DNA from: DAIODI01 sp046349255
GTDB lineage: Bacteria > Pseudomonadota > Alphaproteobacteria > Rhizobiales > Aestuariivirgaceae
Length of the DNA stretch: 64,000 nt
NCBI GenBank assembly: GCA_046349255.1
Contig: JAXMCR010000002.1
Coordinates: forward strand, 1,240,001 to 1,304,000
Direction of reading: 5' to 3'
In this document: in pieces, positions 1-7,340 of the stretch
Layout of the letters: each line of letters starts with the position of its first letter
Position numbering within the stretch: the stretch's first letter is position 1
Program-made: the position numbers and the translations under genes
Notes under the pieces: model-generated
The model's database searches: none
The model's input: the letters and a program-made list of their open reading frames with translations, nothing else
Told to the model about the DNA's origin: nothing

Positions 1-470
1 TCCTCACCCGCGCGGCGCTTCCCGGGATGAAGGAACGCGGCTTCGGTCACGTGCTGTTCGCCGGCTCGGTGTTCGGCTCGATCCCGTTCGCGCATTTCGC
101 GTCCTATTCGAGCGCGAAGGCCGGGCTTGCGGCGCTCGCGACCGCGCTGCGGCGCGAATGCGCGCGTGACAACGTGACGTTCACGCTCGCAACGCCGCGT
201 GCGGTCGACACCGCCATGGCGACGCCTGCCATTCGCCAGTTCGCAACGATGGCCGGCTTCTCCTTCGACAACGCCGACGTGGTCGCCCAGCGTCTGTTCC
301 GCGCGATCGCGGGGCGGCGCGCGTCCGTTTCGCCGGGGTTTCCCGAAAGCGTCTTCATGCGCCTCAATGCGTTGGCGCCTTCGCTGGTCGGACGCGCGCT
401 CGCCCGGACCGATCGCAAGGCGCGCTCGCTGCTCGACTCGTATCCAGAAACGGAGGGACCTCGTTCATGA
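1..470 (+). CDS. Short-chain dehydrogenase/reductase (SDR), C-terminal part
   Basis: The frame is open from the window edge to TGA at 468-470, so this is the 3' part of a longer gene. The SDR active site is visible: a Ser in AGSVFGS followed by Y-x-x-x-K as YSSAK, with the usual following helix KAGLAALATALRRE. SDRs are NAD(P)-dependent oxidoreductases; the cofactor-binding N-terminal half is outside the window, so the substrate cannot be guessed. The stop codon overlaps the ATG of the next gene (ATGA), which suggests co-transcription. The methionine at 27 is internal, not the start. Confidence 0.85.
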   Translation, partial: LTRAALPGMKERGFGHVLFAGSVFGSIPFAHFASYSSAKAGLAALATALRRECARDNVTFTLATPRAVDTAMATPAIRQFATMAGFSFDNADVVAQRLFRAIAGRRASVSPGFPESVFMRLNALAPSLVGRALARTDRKARSLLDSYPETEGPRS

Positions 471-1126
471 ACGGAACGACACGACTTGCGGCGATCCTCA
501 CGGCCGCGACGATTTTTGGCGGCGCGGCATCGGCCTCGGACACCGCCGGAGTCGATGCCGCAGTGCACGGCATCGCGCTCAAGTGGGAGCACATCAAGTT
601 CGCGGTGAAGGATTCCTCCGAGCAGTTGAAGGAGATCGACGCGCTCGCACAGGAAGCAAAGGCCGTCGTCGACAAGTTTCCCAACCGTCCTGAACCGGTG
701 ATCTGGGAGGGCATCGTGACGAGCGAGGAGGCCGGCATGGCGAGCATGTTCTCGGCGCTCGGCTACGCCAAGCAGGCGCGCGACATTCTCGAACGCGCCT
801 ACAAGGAAAGCCCCGCGGCGCTTGACGCCGGCGCCCCGACGAGCCTCGGCGTCCTCTACTACCGTGTTCCGGGATATCCCGTCGGCTTCGGCGACAAGTC
901 GAAGGCGCGCTCGCTTCTCGAGGAGGCGGTCCGCCTTGCGCCCGATGGCCTCGATGCGAACTACTTCTACGCGGACTTCCTGATGACCCAGAAGGAGTAC
1001 GCCAAGGCGAAGCAGGTCCTCGAGCACGCGCTCACCCTCCCGCCACACCCCGACCGCCCGCTCTGGGACACGAACCGGCGCATCGTCATGAAGCAGATGA
1101 TCGCGCAGATCGACGCGGGCGGCTGA
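467..1126 (+). CDS. Exported tetratricopeptide-repeat-like protein
   Basis: 219 residues. A signal peptide is clear: Arg at residue 6, a hydrophobic stretch, then a probable AxA cleavage site near residues 21-23. The remainder is alpha-helical with TPR-like pairs, for example YAKQARDILERAYKESP and DKSKARSLLEEAVRLAPDG, then EYAKAKQVLEHAL. It probably works in the periplasm as a binding or scaffold protein; no catalytic motif is seen. It overlaps the upstream SDR gene by four bases and precedes a methyltransferase gene by 12 bases. I do not recognise a named family, so function is unassigned. Confidence 0.75.
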   Translation: MNGTTRLAAILTAATIFGGAASASDTAGVDAAVHGIALKWEHIKFAVKDSSEQLKEIDALAQEAKAVVDKFPNRPEPVIWEGIVTSEEAGMASMFSALGYAKQARDILERAYKESPAALDAGAPTSLGVLYYRVPGYPVGFGDKSKARSLLEEAVRLAPDGLDANYFYADFLMTQKEYAKAKQVLEHALTLPPHPDRPLWDTNRRIVMKQMIAQIDAGG

Positions 1127-1138
1127 CGCCTTGGCCAC

Positions 1139-1825
1139 GTGACCTTCTGGGAGCGCATCGGCGCGCAGCTGCGCCGGCCGCACGGCCGTAGCGGCGAAGC
1201 GCTCGCCGCGGTGATGCGCGTCGTGAACGCGGCCGCCTACCGCGCCGCCCTCAAAGCCCTCGCGCTACAGGCTGGCGAAACCGTGCTCGAGGTCGGCTGC
1301 GGCGGTGGTGACGGCGTCGCGGCCCTTCTGCGCTGCAAGCCTGAAGCGGTCGTCGGTCTCGACGCGTCGGCAACGATGATCGCCCGTGCGCGCCGCCGCA
1401 ACGGGGGCGCCGTCGCCGCCGGTCTCCTCGACCTGATCGAGGCCGACGCTGCAGCAATCCCGCTTGCGTCGAACAGCGTCGATGCGGTGCTTGCAGTGAA
1501 CGTCGCTTACTTCTTCGACGATCCGGGCTGCCTGCAGGAGATCCACCGTGTGCTCAAGCCCGGCGGCCGTGTAGTCCTTTACGTCAGCGACCGCAGCGTC
1601 ATGCAATCATGGCCGTTCGCGGGGGCTGAAACGCATCGGCTCTATGACGCTGCCTCCTTGCGGGCCGCGCTCGTCGAGGCAGGATTTGCCACGGGCAGCA
1701 CGCGCGTTGTCCGGCTGCGGGTCGGCGGCGTGCCCGGGCTCGTCGCCGTCGGGCTGCGTGCGCAGGCGGGCACCCGAGACCGCAGCGAAGACCGGTCAGA
1801 CTGTGGTCGCATCTTGTCGCATTAG
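1139..1825 (+). CDS. Class I SAM-dependent methyltransferase
   Basis: 228 residues with a GTG start. SAM-binding motif I is VLEVGCGGGDGVAAL (about residues 48-62), followed by an acidic strand end VVGLDAS (motif II), DLIEADAAAIPL (motif III) and the post-motif LKPGGRVVLYVS. This is the Methyltransf_11 type, acting on small molecules or lipids. The C-terminal 25 residues are polar and may be disordered. The substrate is not evident. It lies 12 bases downstream of the TPR-like gene on the same strand. Confidence 0.82.
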   Translation: MTFWERIGAQLRRPHGRSGEALAAVMRVVNAAAYRAALKALALQAGETVLEVGCGGGDGVAALLRCKPEAVVGLDASATMIARARRRNGGAVAAGLLDLIEADAAAIPLASNSVDAVLAVNVAYFFDDPGCLQEIHRVLKPGGRVVLYVSDRSVMQSWPFAGAETHRLYDAASLRAALVEAGFATGSTRVVRLRVGGVPGLVAVGLRAQAGTRDRSEDRSDCGRILSH

Positions 1826-1889
1826 CGTCACGATCCAGAACCTGCTAACAGCTTGGGTCAGGACGGCGAGCGGCATCATTTGGGAGACA

Positions 1890-2192
1890 ATGATGGCGGC
1901 CACCGCTGCGGCACCCTCGAAACGCCGGGTCGAGATCGACACGGACACCTATTCCCCGCGCGAGATCCAGCTCGGGCAGGCGCTGGCGCACGACACGCTG
2001 CGCTGGATGATGCAGCTGTGCACCAAGCACGGCCTGCCGCACGAGCTCGTGGCGAAGCAGCTGATCGTCGAGACGGCCGCCGGGTTGATGGCGTTCGTCG
2101 AAACCTGTTCGGATATCGAGGCGTTGCTCAAGGATACGCTGCCGGACATCGCCATGCGCGCGAAGGAATTCAGGAGAGAGACGGATCATTGA
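1890..2192 (+). CDS. Small conserved-looking protein of unknown function
   Basis: About 100 residues. Two adjacent ATGs occur at 1890 and 1893; the GGGAG at 1882-1886 fits the second start better (about six bases). The frame is open further upstream to 1644, but that part overlaps the methyltransferase gene and is a shadow. The protein has a charged N-terminus and a helical body (LGQALAHDTLRWMMQLCTKHG) with no signal peptide or membrane segment. Its stop overlaps the TTG start of the esterase gene, so the two are probably translated together. Function unknown. Confidence 0.6.
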   Translation: MMAATAAAPSKRRVEIDTDTYSPREIQLGQALAHDTLRWMMQLCTKHGLPHELVAKQLIVETAAGLMAFVETCSDIEALLKDTLPDIAMRAKEFRRETDH

Positions 2193-3082
2193 TCGACACG
2201 TGCCGGAGAATTGCGTTCGTTGCCCTCGCGGCGTTCGTCCTGCTCAATTCGCCCGTCTACGGACAATCTGTCCAATCGCCGCCGCAGCTTGCGGCGCCGC
2301 CGGCGTACGTGAAGGTCGAATGTCCCAGGGCCGCGCTGGTGATCGGCCTATTCGGGCAGAGCAATTCGGCGAACTACGTGCAGCCGCCGTTCAGCGGGAC
2401 GGTCCCCGACACCCTCTACCAGTATGACTGGAAAACGGATGCCTGCTACCGCTACCGGGAACCGTTGCTCGGGGCGGACAATACGCACGGCAGCACCATC
2501 ACGCCCGCCGCGGTGGCTCTTGCGCGTTCCGTGAAGCGGCCAGTCGTCATCGCGCCGTTCGGCGTCGGCGGCACGTCGGTGCTCGCCTGGGCGTACGGCT
2601 TCCTGGCGCAGCAGCAGACACTGGCGCTCGCGCGCCTGAAGCAGCACGGCCTCGCGCCGCAGGCCTTTCTCTGGCATCAGGGCGAGGCGGACGGAGGCGA
2701 CGGCAAGCGTACGGCCGAGGACCTCGCCCGCCTGCCGCACTTCGCCCCGCCGCAGGAGCGGGACTTCAACTTCGGCCTGAGCGAAAGCGCATACCGCCTG
2801 GCGCTCACGACGGTCGTTCGGCGAACGCTGAAGGTTTTTCCACAAGCCGCGTTCGGCATTGCGCTCGTCTCGAACTGTGGGGGCGAACCAGTGCGGAAAC
2901 AGCTTCGCGCAGCCCAGCGATCGGTCGTCCGGTCCGTCCCGCGCGCCTTCGTCTCGGCCGACAGCGACCACATCTCGGGACCGCAGAACCGGTACGACGG
3001 CTGCCATTTCTCGCAGGCCGGCGCGGAACGTCTGTCGGAGCAGTACCTGGCAAGTCTCAGGAAAGCGCTTCGCCTGCGCTGA
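2189..3082 (+). CDS. Secreted SGNH-type esterase (sialate O-acetylesterase-like)
   Basis: 297 residues. The start is TTG at 2189, overlapping the previous stop (TTGA); AGGAGA at 2172-2177 supports it, and no ATG or GTG lies in frame before the signal peptide. An N-terminal hydrophobic stretch (FVALAAFVLLNSPVYG) is a signal peptide. The catalytic Ser block is FGQSNSAN (GQSN as in DUF303/SASA esterases), block III-like LWHQGEAD follows, and DGCHFS near the C-terminus supplies the Asp-His pair. Family members remove acetyl or other acyl groups from sugars. The natural substrate is unknown. Confidence 0.75.
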   Translation: MIDTCRRIAFVALAAFVLLNSPVYGQSVQSPPQLAAPPAYVKVECPRAALVIGLFGQSNSANYVQPPFSGTVPDTLYQYDWKTDACYRYREPLLGADNTHGSTITPAAVALARSVKRPVVIAPFGVGGTSVLAWAYGFLAQQQTLALARLKQHGLAPQAFLWHQGEADGGDGKRTAEDLARLPHFAPPQERDFNFGLSESAYRLALTTVVRRTLKVFPQAAFGIALVSNCGGEPVRKQLRAAQRSVVRSVPRAFVSADSDHISGPQNRYDGCHFSQAGAERLSEQYLASLRKALRLR

Positions 3083-3272
3083 GCCCGCCCTTGCCAACGC
3101 GTGCAACGAGCGTGACGTCGTGAGCGCCTGCGAGCAGCGCCTGCGCGAGGAGCAGGAAATGGCGAACTACGTCGACGGCAGCATCGAGCGCGTCACGCAT
3201 GTCTGCGTCGAGAAAGCGACGACGGGCGAAGAGGGTGGCGCGGGCGTGATGTAGAACTTCCGGAAAGCAAAG

Positions 3273-3298
3273 CCGCCGGTCGGGGAACCGACCGGCGG
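3273..3298 (-). terminator. Rho-independent terminator of the flp pilin gene
   Basis: A perfect 11-bp inverted repeat (3273-3283 with 3288-3298) and a 4-base loop lie just after the stop of the minus-strand pilin gene at 3330. On the minus strand the stem is followed by CTTTGCTTT. The intergenic stretch 3083-3329 otherwise holds nothing convincing. Confidence 0.7.
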
Positions 3299-3329
3299 GG
3301 AATTCGATCGTGTTTCGGAGTCATCGCGC

Positions 3330-3491
3330 TTACTTCAGCGCGCCGCCGATGCTGCCGAACACGGTGGTCAGGCCGGTCTCGATCGCCGGAAGAGCGGCGA
3401 CGAGCGCGAGGCCCGTGGCGGCGGCAATCAGGCCGTACTCGATCGCCGTGGCGCCGGACTCGTCCTTGAAGAAGCGGGAAATCATGGTCAT
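3330..3491 (-). CDS. flp: Flp/Fap-family type IVb pilin
   Basis: 53 residues from the ATG at 3489-3491; the longer open frame to 3560 is not typical of the family. The prepilin peptidase site is G13-A14 in SGATAIEYG, with the Glu(+5)-Tyr(+6) pair that marks Flp pilins, followed by one hydrophobic helix (LIAAATGLALVAALPAI). The mature pilin would be about 40 residues. Flp pilins build Tad pili used in surface attachment. The TadE/TadG-like genes lie nearby on the same strand, but no ATPase, secretin or prepilin peptidase gene is in the window. The upstream region is strikingly AT-rich. Confidence 0.9.
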   Translation of the reverse strand: MTMISRFFKDESGATAIEYGLIAAATGLALVAALPAIETGLTTVFGSIGGALK

Positions 3492-3813
3492 GGGGGCTAC
3501 CTTTCTGTGCAAGACTGGATGCCGATTGCTCACCGGCATGTCCGCAAATCTAGCGGCCATTTATTGCTATACTTTTGTCCGGTAGTTGGAATCTCAGGAC
3601 GACAAATACTAAAACTCTTAACTTTCAAAATTTACCTGGAGGCACAAGAATCGGGAGAATCCCTGGCAATTCAGTTGCGTTATACTTTCAAAGACAATTG
3701 CATGTCTTGTTTTAACAAATCTCGTATATACTTAGGGTTACAGGAATTTCATGGATAAACTACTTTTGGTAGAATCGAGCTCACAATCGAGACCATGAGC
3801 CCTTCGATCGTGG
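3492..3813 (-). promoter_or_regulatory. AT-rich control region upstream of flp
   Basis: Hand count over 3601-3780 gives about 36% GC, against clearly GC-rich flanks. It holds the leader and presumably the promoter of the flp gene (minus strand). An inverted repeat ATGCCG/CGGCAT (3519-3539) lies in the pilin leader. A second, AAGACA-6-TGTCTT (3691-3708), lies about 200 bases upstream of the pilin start. I see no convincing -35/-10 pair. An 83-codon plus-strand frame here (3507-3758) has no recognisable features. Confidence 0.5.
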
Positions 3814-4392
3814 TTAGCGCAGTCCTAACGGCGCCGCGTCAAGCAGATAGATATCCTCCAGTCCGTCGACCTCGTCGATGTGGGTCCCCACCTTCCGCGC
3901 GCCCAATTTCCGCGCCATCGCCTGCGAGGCCTCGTTGTCCGGCCGGATCGAAAGCCTCACGACCGCGATGCCGCCGGGCGCTGTCGTATGATTCAGGAAC
4001 GTTCGTACTGCCTCTTCGGCGAATCCCTTGCGACGAAAACCGGGAAAGATCTCGTAGCCGAGTTCGATCGAACCGTCATGGGGCGGCGCGTGGCAATTGA
4101 GGTAGCCGACCATCTCCAGCGTCTCCGCCAGGGCAACGGCGCGGATCGACCAGGAGCGAAAGGCCGGATCGCGACGCTCCTGTTCCAGCCGCATCGCGGC
4201 AAGCCATTGCAGAGCGAGCCACTCCTCGGGGACGTGCAGACCGAGCAGACTCTCGACGCGGTCGAGGTTGCTCTCGACCGTTGCCCTGAGAACGTCCCGC
4301 CCCATCAAGCGCAGCAGCAGCCGCGGCGAGCGGATGTCGTCGTCGCGTTCGGATTTGCGGAAGGGCTGCACGCCGCGGCGGTGCTTCGTCAT
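3814..4392 (-). CDS. GNAT family N-acetyltransferase
   Basis: 192 residues with an ATG start. It matches the Acetyltransf_3/RimJ-like pattern: N-terminal strand RSPRLLLRL, a central IELGYEIFPGFRRKGFAEEAVRTFL-type acetyl-CoA site with the R/Q-x-x-G-x-A-like motif (RRKGFA), and RPDNEASQAMARKLGARKVG near the C-terminus. It would transfer an acetyl group from acetyl-CoA to an amine. It sits between the Thr/Gly-repeat membrane protein and the pilin gene, but that does not reveal a substrate. A strong hairpin separates it from the upstream gene. Confidence 0.8.
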   Translation of the reverse strand: MTKHRRGVQPFRKSERDDDIRSPRLLLRLMGRDVLRATVESNLDRVESLLGLHVPEEWLALQWLAAMRLEQERRDPAFRSWSIRAVALAETLEMVGYLNCHAPPHDGSIELGYEIFPGFRRKGFAEEAVRTFLNHTTAPGGIAVVRLSIRPDNEASQAMARKLGARKVGTHIDEVDGLEDIYLLDAAPLGLR

Positions 4393-4440
4393 GGATGCCG
4401 TCGTGACACGGTTTCAAGGGGCCGCCAAGGTCGTACGAAA

Positions 4441-4473
4441 GGCCGCAGCACGGACTCCATCCGTGCCGCGGCC
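4441..4473 (-). terminator. Strong hairpin terminator after the Thr/Gly-repeat gene
   Basis: Stem GGCCGC/GCGGCC, extended by GCACGGA/TCCGTGC, with single-base offsets and a 5-base loop. It lies 16 bases beyond the stop of the minus-strand gene at 4490. A run of five T follows on the plus strand and TTTCG on the minus strand, so it may act in both directions. Confidence 0.7.
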
Positions 4474-4489
4474 TCCTTTTTCGCGAGCG

Positions 4490-4921
4490 TCAGGGAGAGG
4501 TCGTGGTCCCGGTGGTTCCCGTCGAACCGGTGGTGCCCGTCGAACCAGTGGTCCCCGTCGAACCGGTGGTCCCCGTCGAACCGGTGGTCGAGGTCCCGGT
4601 CGATCCGGTCGCGCCGGTTCCGGTGGTCCCCGTCGATCCCGTCGTCCCCGCTGAACCCGTCGTGCCAGTACCCGTCGTATTGGTGCCCGCAGCGCCGGTC
4701 CCCGACGTCGTCGTACCCGTGGTCCCGGTGGTCCCGGTCGTGCTTGTGTCGCCAGTGGTCGTCGTTCCGCTCGTCCCGGCGGTGCGCGATGCGGTGTGGA
4801 ACCAGCCGGCCGCCCAGCCGATGATCAAGATGGCAATCACCGCCAGAACGATGGCGACGATCGTTGTTCTTCCCGTGTCGGTATCTCTCGTCTCTCTATC
4901 CCTGTTGACGTTGGGGTCCAT
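4490..4921 (-). CDS. Membrane-anchored Thr/Gly-repeat protein
   Basis: 143 residues. A strong ribosome binding site, AAGGAGG (complement of 4926-4932), lies five bases before the ATG. A charged N-terminus is followed by one transmembrane helix (about residues 20-41, TIVAIVLAVIAILIIGWAAG) and then about 100 residues made almost only of Thr, Gly, Ser and Ala, with a TTGSTG hexapeptide repeated at the C-terminal end. The tail would be extracytoplasmic and unstructured. Being between pilin and TadE/TadG-like genes suggests a surface or envelope role, but this is inference. The opposite strand is also open and reads as Val-Pro repeats; the RBS and TM segment favour the minus strand. Confidence 0.75.
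   Translation of the reverse strand: MDPNVNRDRETRDTDTGRTTIVAIVLAVIAILIIGWAAGWFHTASRTAGTSGTTTTGDTSTTGTTGTTGTTTSGTGAAGTNTTGTGTTGSAGTTGSTGTTGTGATGSTGTSTTGSTGTTGSTGTTGSTGTTGSTGTTGTTTSP
4516..4587. repeat. Tandem 18-bp repeat in the Thr/Gly gene
   Basis: Four consecutive 18-base units, differing by only a few substitutions, encode the TTGSTG hexapeptide on the minus strand. Degenerate GGT/ACC-type repeats continue to about 4790. Because the unit is a multiple of three, gain or loss of a copy changes protein length without a frameshift. Confidence 0.85.
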
Positions 4922-5024
4922 GTCGCCTCCTTCGGTGACAATGCGCGATCCCGGCTTTCGCCGATCAACGTCGAATGGGAGGGGATGTTCCGGCCAACGC
5001 CGGTCAACTTGACGTTATGGAAAA

Positions 5025-5447
5025 TCAGTTCGCGGCGACCGGAACCGTCACGCTGCGCTGGATCGTGTACTTGTAGGAGTTGAGGAACGGAACGCTCAAC
5101 GTGCGCGAATAGCTGCCGCTGATCGTGGCAAGCTGGGTGCCGTTGCTGTTGGCGCCGACGACGACGTTCACGATGACGGAAGCATCGCTGATGTCCTTCA
5201 GTTCCGTCGAAACGAGCGTCTGCAATGCCGACTGGGTCATCGCCGGGTTGAGCTGATAGGCGCGACCGGCCTGGTCGAGCGCGTAGGTGAGGCTCGATGC
5301 GTTGTGCATGCTCCAGCCGAACCAGAAGATGCCGAGGATCGACATGATCAGGGCGGGTGCGACGAACCCGAACTCGATCGCGGCACTGCCGCCGTGATGC
5401 TTGCGCAAGCGCTCAAGAAAGCTCGGTCTCGATCGTTCAGCGGACAC
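5025..5447 (-). CDS. TadE-like pseudopilin
   Basis: 140 residues with a GTG start that overlaps the end of the upstream TadE-like gene by 11 bases. The TadE signature is HHGGSAAIEFGFVAPALIMSI (G-x-x-A-I-E-F before a single TM helix, about residues 17-40). The rest is a beta-rich extracytoplasmic domain ending in TIQRSVTVPVAAN. TadE proteins are processed by the Tad prepilin peptidase and act as minor pseudopilins. It is the second of two TadE-like genes in a TadG-TadE-TadE array. Confidence 0.85.
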   Translation of the reverse strand: MSAERSRPSFLERLRKHHGGSAAIEFGFVAPALIMSILGIFWFGWSMHNASSLTYALDQAGRAYQLNPAMTQSALQTLVSTELKDISDASVIVNVVVGANSNGTQLATISGSYSRTLSVPFLNSYKYTIQRSVTVPVAAN

Positions 5448-5871
5448 GGGTGGTCAACTCCACGGCCACGGGTTTGCTCGCCATGTGCAACGTGTCGGTC
5501 CACGTCCCGGTGAGCCGCACGGTGACGAACGTCTGCGGCGGCTGCTGCGTCGTGGCGCACAGCGTCGTGCAGGAGGAGGATGCGCCGGCGCACGTGCAGG
5601 CGCGCGTCACTTGTGCGCTGGGGCTCGACGGTTTGGCGGACGTCCACACCGTGTTGGCGATGTCGAGCGCCTTCGCGTCGCTCGTGCCGCCGCGCAGGAT
5701 GTAGTTCTGCGCGGCCGTCGCCGCTTCGCGCATCCCTTCGTAGGTGCGGTAGAGCGACCAGCCGTTGTAGAGGGCGACAACGATGATCGCGAGCATCGGC
5801 ATGATGAGAGCGAACTCGATGCCCGAGACTCCAAGCGCGCAGCGCGACAGACGCCGGATCAGCCGTAGCAT
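5437..5871 (-). CDS. TadE-like pseudopilin (first copy)
   Basis: 144 residues, ATG start. The N-terminus CALGVSGIEFALIMPMLAII carries the G-x-x-x-E-F-A processing and helix motif of TadE/TadF proteins. The extracytoplasmic part has two Cys-rich groups (ACTCAGASSSC and CATTQQ) that could form disulfides, unlike the second copy. It lies 12 bases downstream of the TadG-like gene and overlaps the next TadE-like gene. It is probably a minor pilin or assembly factor of a Tad pilus whose machinery is encoded elsewhere. Confidence 0.85.
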   Translation of the reverse strand: MLRLIRRLSRCALGVSGIEFALIMPMLAIIVVALYNGWSLYRTYEGMREAATAAQNYILRGGTSDAKALDIANTVWTSAKPSSPSAQVTRACTCAGASSSCTTLCATTQQPPQTFVTVRLTGTWTDTLHMASKPVAVELTTRVR

Positions 5872-5883
5872 GGTCGACGGTCC

Positions 5884-7179
5884 CTATTCGACGAGCTGCA
5901 CGACCAGCGTGGCCGGGATCGCGTCCATGCCCTGTGCCGTGCAATCGACGCCGACGGTCGTGTTGCCGGTCCACTGCACGGTATCGGCGACGATGTGCAT
6001 GCAGCCGTTCTTGCCGGAGAAGTTGCCGAGATAATCGACGCCCTGCTTCTTGAAGTAGATGTTGCCGGTCATCGACGAATTGGCCGTGCCGTTGAACTGG
6101 TTGCGCGAACCGCCCGAGTTCGTCGGGTCACCCATGAACAGCATGCCCTTGATGCTGCCGTCGTTGGTGCCGTTGCCGGCGACCGTCGGCGCCTGCAGGT
6201 TGATCGTCGCGTTGCCGTTCATGGTGATGCGCGAACCGCCCGCCATGTAGAACGTGACACCGGTGGTGCTCGTGCAGGTGGGGCAGCTGACGTTCGCGTT
6301 TGCGTTCACCTTGAGGTCGCCCTCGAGATAGTAGAGACCGGGCTTCAGGTTGACGGTGCCTGACAGGGACATGCCGCTGCAGTAGCGACCGGCCTGAAGC
6401 GTCGTGCCGTTGGAATTCTTGCAGCCGCCGCTCGGTACGCTCGGCACGCTCACACCTGCGAACGGATCGGCGACGGATGACTGGTTGGCCTGTGGCCCGA
6501 GCGACTTGCACGAGTTGTCGGTGAGCGTCAGGCCGCTCGTGTATGAGATGCCGCCCACCGCGTAGACGCACGGCGTCGAGAGCTTGGCGGAGCCCTGCAC
6601 GTTGACGGCGTCGCTCGCCATCGAGTTCGCCATGACGGAGCAGCCATCGAGCGTGAGGTTGCTCGACCCCGAGAAGTTGGCCGCCTTGGAAGCCGAGGCG
6701 CTCAGCGCCAGCACGCAGGCGTTGGCGGCTGTCTTGAACTTCGCGACGGCGCGGGCGCGCATCTGAACCGCACTCGAGTCGAAGAAGTCGCTGAAGAAGC
6801 GCTGTGCATTCTGGTTGATGATGACTTCGACGGAATCCGCCTTTCCGGCATTCGGTCCGCTCGTCGGCGGGACGTTGACGGTCATGGCGCCGCCGCCGTC
6901 GTAGCCGCTCTTGAGGGCTGCTGCACTCGCGGCCGTCCGTACGACGTCGACGGTCGACCCGGACCGGCGTTCGATGCCGCCGGCAAAGGCGGCCGCATCG
7001 GCTCCGGCCTGCAGCTTGCGCTGCTTGAAGTACCAGTAGGAGGTTTCGGTCCCGAGGGCTGCACCGCCAATGATCAGCGGCGCACTGAGCGCCGTGATGA
7101 TGCTCGCGTTGGCGGCTTTGCTCTTCAGCAGTCTGCGGAAAGCTTTGGAGAGGGTCGAGCGCATGGCCCGGCACTTCAC
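5884..7179 (-). CDS. TadG-like protein with N-terminal pilus-type helix
   Basis: 431 residues from a GTG at 7177-7179; an ATG five codons inside (7162-7164) is an equally possible start, as neither has a clear RBS. The N-terminus matches the putative Flp pilus-assembly TadG region: KAANASIITALSAPLIIGGAALGTETSYWYFKQRKLQAGADAAA in order, with one membrane helix. The remainder is a large Ser/Thr/Asn/Gly-rich beta-type extracytoplasmic domain with scattered cysteines and no von Willebrand A motif. TadG-like proteins are thought to anchor or tether the pilus in the envelope. First gene of the TadG-TadE-TadE set, behind an AT-rich leader. Confidence 0.82.
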   Translation of the reverse strand: MKCRAMRSTLSKAFRRLLKSKAANASIITALSAPLIIGGAALGTETSYWYFKQRKLQAGADAAAFAGGIERRSGSTVDVVRTAASAAALKSGYDGGGAMTVNVPPTSGPNAGKADSVEVIINQNAQRFFSDFFDSSAVQMRARAVAKFKTAANACVLALSASASKAANFSGSSNLTLDGCSVMANSMASDAVNVQGSAKLSTPCVYAVGGISYTSGLTLTDNSCKSLGPQANQSSVADPFAGVSVPSVPSGGCKNSNGTTLQAGRYCSGMSLSGTVNLKPGLYYLEGDLKVNANANVSCPTCTSTTGVTFYMAGGSRITMNGNATINLQAPTVAGNGTNDGSIKGMLFMGDPTNSGGSRNQFNGTANSSMTGNIYFKKQGVDYLGNFSGKNGCMHIVADTVQWTGNTTVGVDCTAQGMDAIPATLVVQLVE

Positions 7180-7224
7180 GCCGGTTTTTCAAACGTCCAG
7201 TAAATGGATTGGAACAATTTTTAC

Positions 7225-7253
7225 AGGGTTACTGCCAAATCAATCATAACCCT
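7225..7253. promoter_or_regulatory. Candidate operator: 7-bp inverted repeat
   Basis: AGGGTTA at 7225-7231 and TAACCCT at 7247-7253 form a perfect inverted repeat with a 15-base spacer, about 46 bases upstream of the TadG-like start. The spacing suits a dimeric regulator binding on one DNA face, but the binding protein is unknown. Confidence 0.35.
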
Positions 7254-7259
7254 CGATAT

Positions 7260-7271
7260 AACAATATTGTT
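7260..7271. promoter_or_regulatory. Candidate operator: 12-bp palindrome
   Basis: AACAATATTGTT is a perfect 12-base palindrome in the AT-rich TadG leader, six bases beyond the longer inverted repeat. It could be a protein-binding site. No second copy was found by eye in the flp or ftcR control regions. Confidence 0.3.
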
Positions 7272-7340
7272 GCTTGTTCATGAAATGACACTACACAATC
7301 TATACTTACATTATCTATGGAGTGCGCATACTATTAGTTG

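Larger units (their letters stand above)
7180..7340 (-). promoter_or_regulatory. AT-rich leader of the TadG/TadE genes
   Basis: A hand count over 7201-7320 gives about 32% GC, the most AT-rich 120 bases I counted. It lies upstream of the TadG-like gene (minus strand) and after the stop of the Sel1-like gene. It contains two symmetrical sequences, listed separately. No clear promoter hexamers were identified. Confidence 0.5.

Noticed and set aside
104..1183. 359-codon minus-strand frame across the first genes
   Set aside because: High-GC shadow of the SDR and TPR genes; Arg/Ala-rich without motifs.
3083..3272. Possible 44-residue protein from GTG 3120 ending at 3254
   Set aside because: It has no RBS, no known motif and is only the tail of a longer shadow frame; support is too weak.
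3507..3758. 83-codon plus-strand open frame in the AT-rich region upstream of flp
   Set aside because: It overlaps the pilin leader, lacks an RBS and shows no recognisable protein features; open frames can occur by chance.
4516..4790. Possible CRISPR array
   Set aside because: The units are contiguous 18-base coding repeats without spacers, inside an open reading frame.
4503..5012. Plus-strand frame of Val-Pro repeats opposite the Thr/Gly gene
   Set aside because: It is the complement of the repeat. The minus strand has a strong RBS, a membrane helix and a matching terminator.
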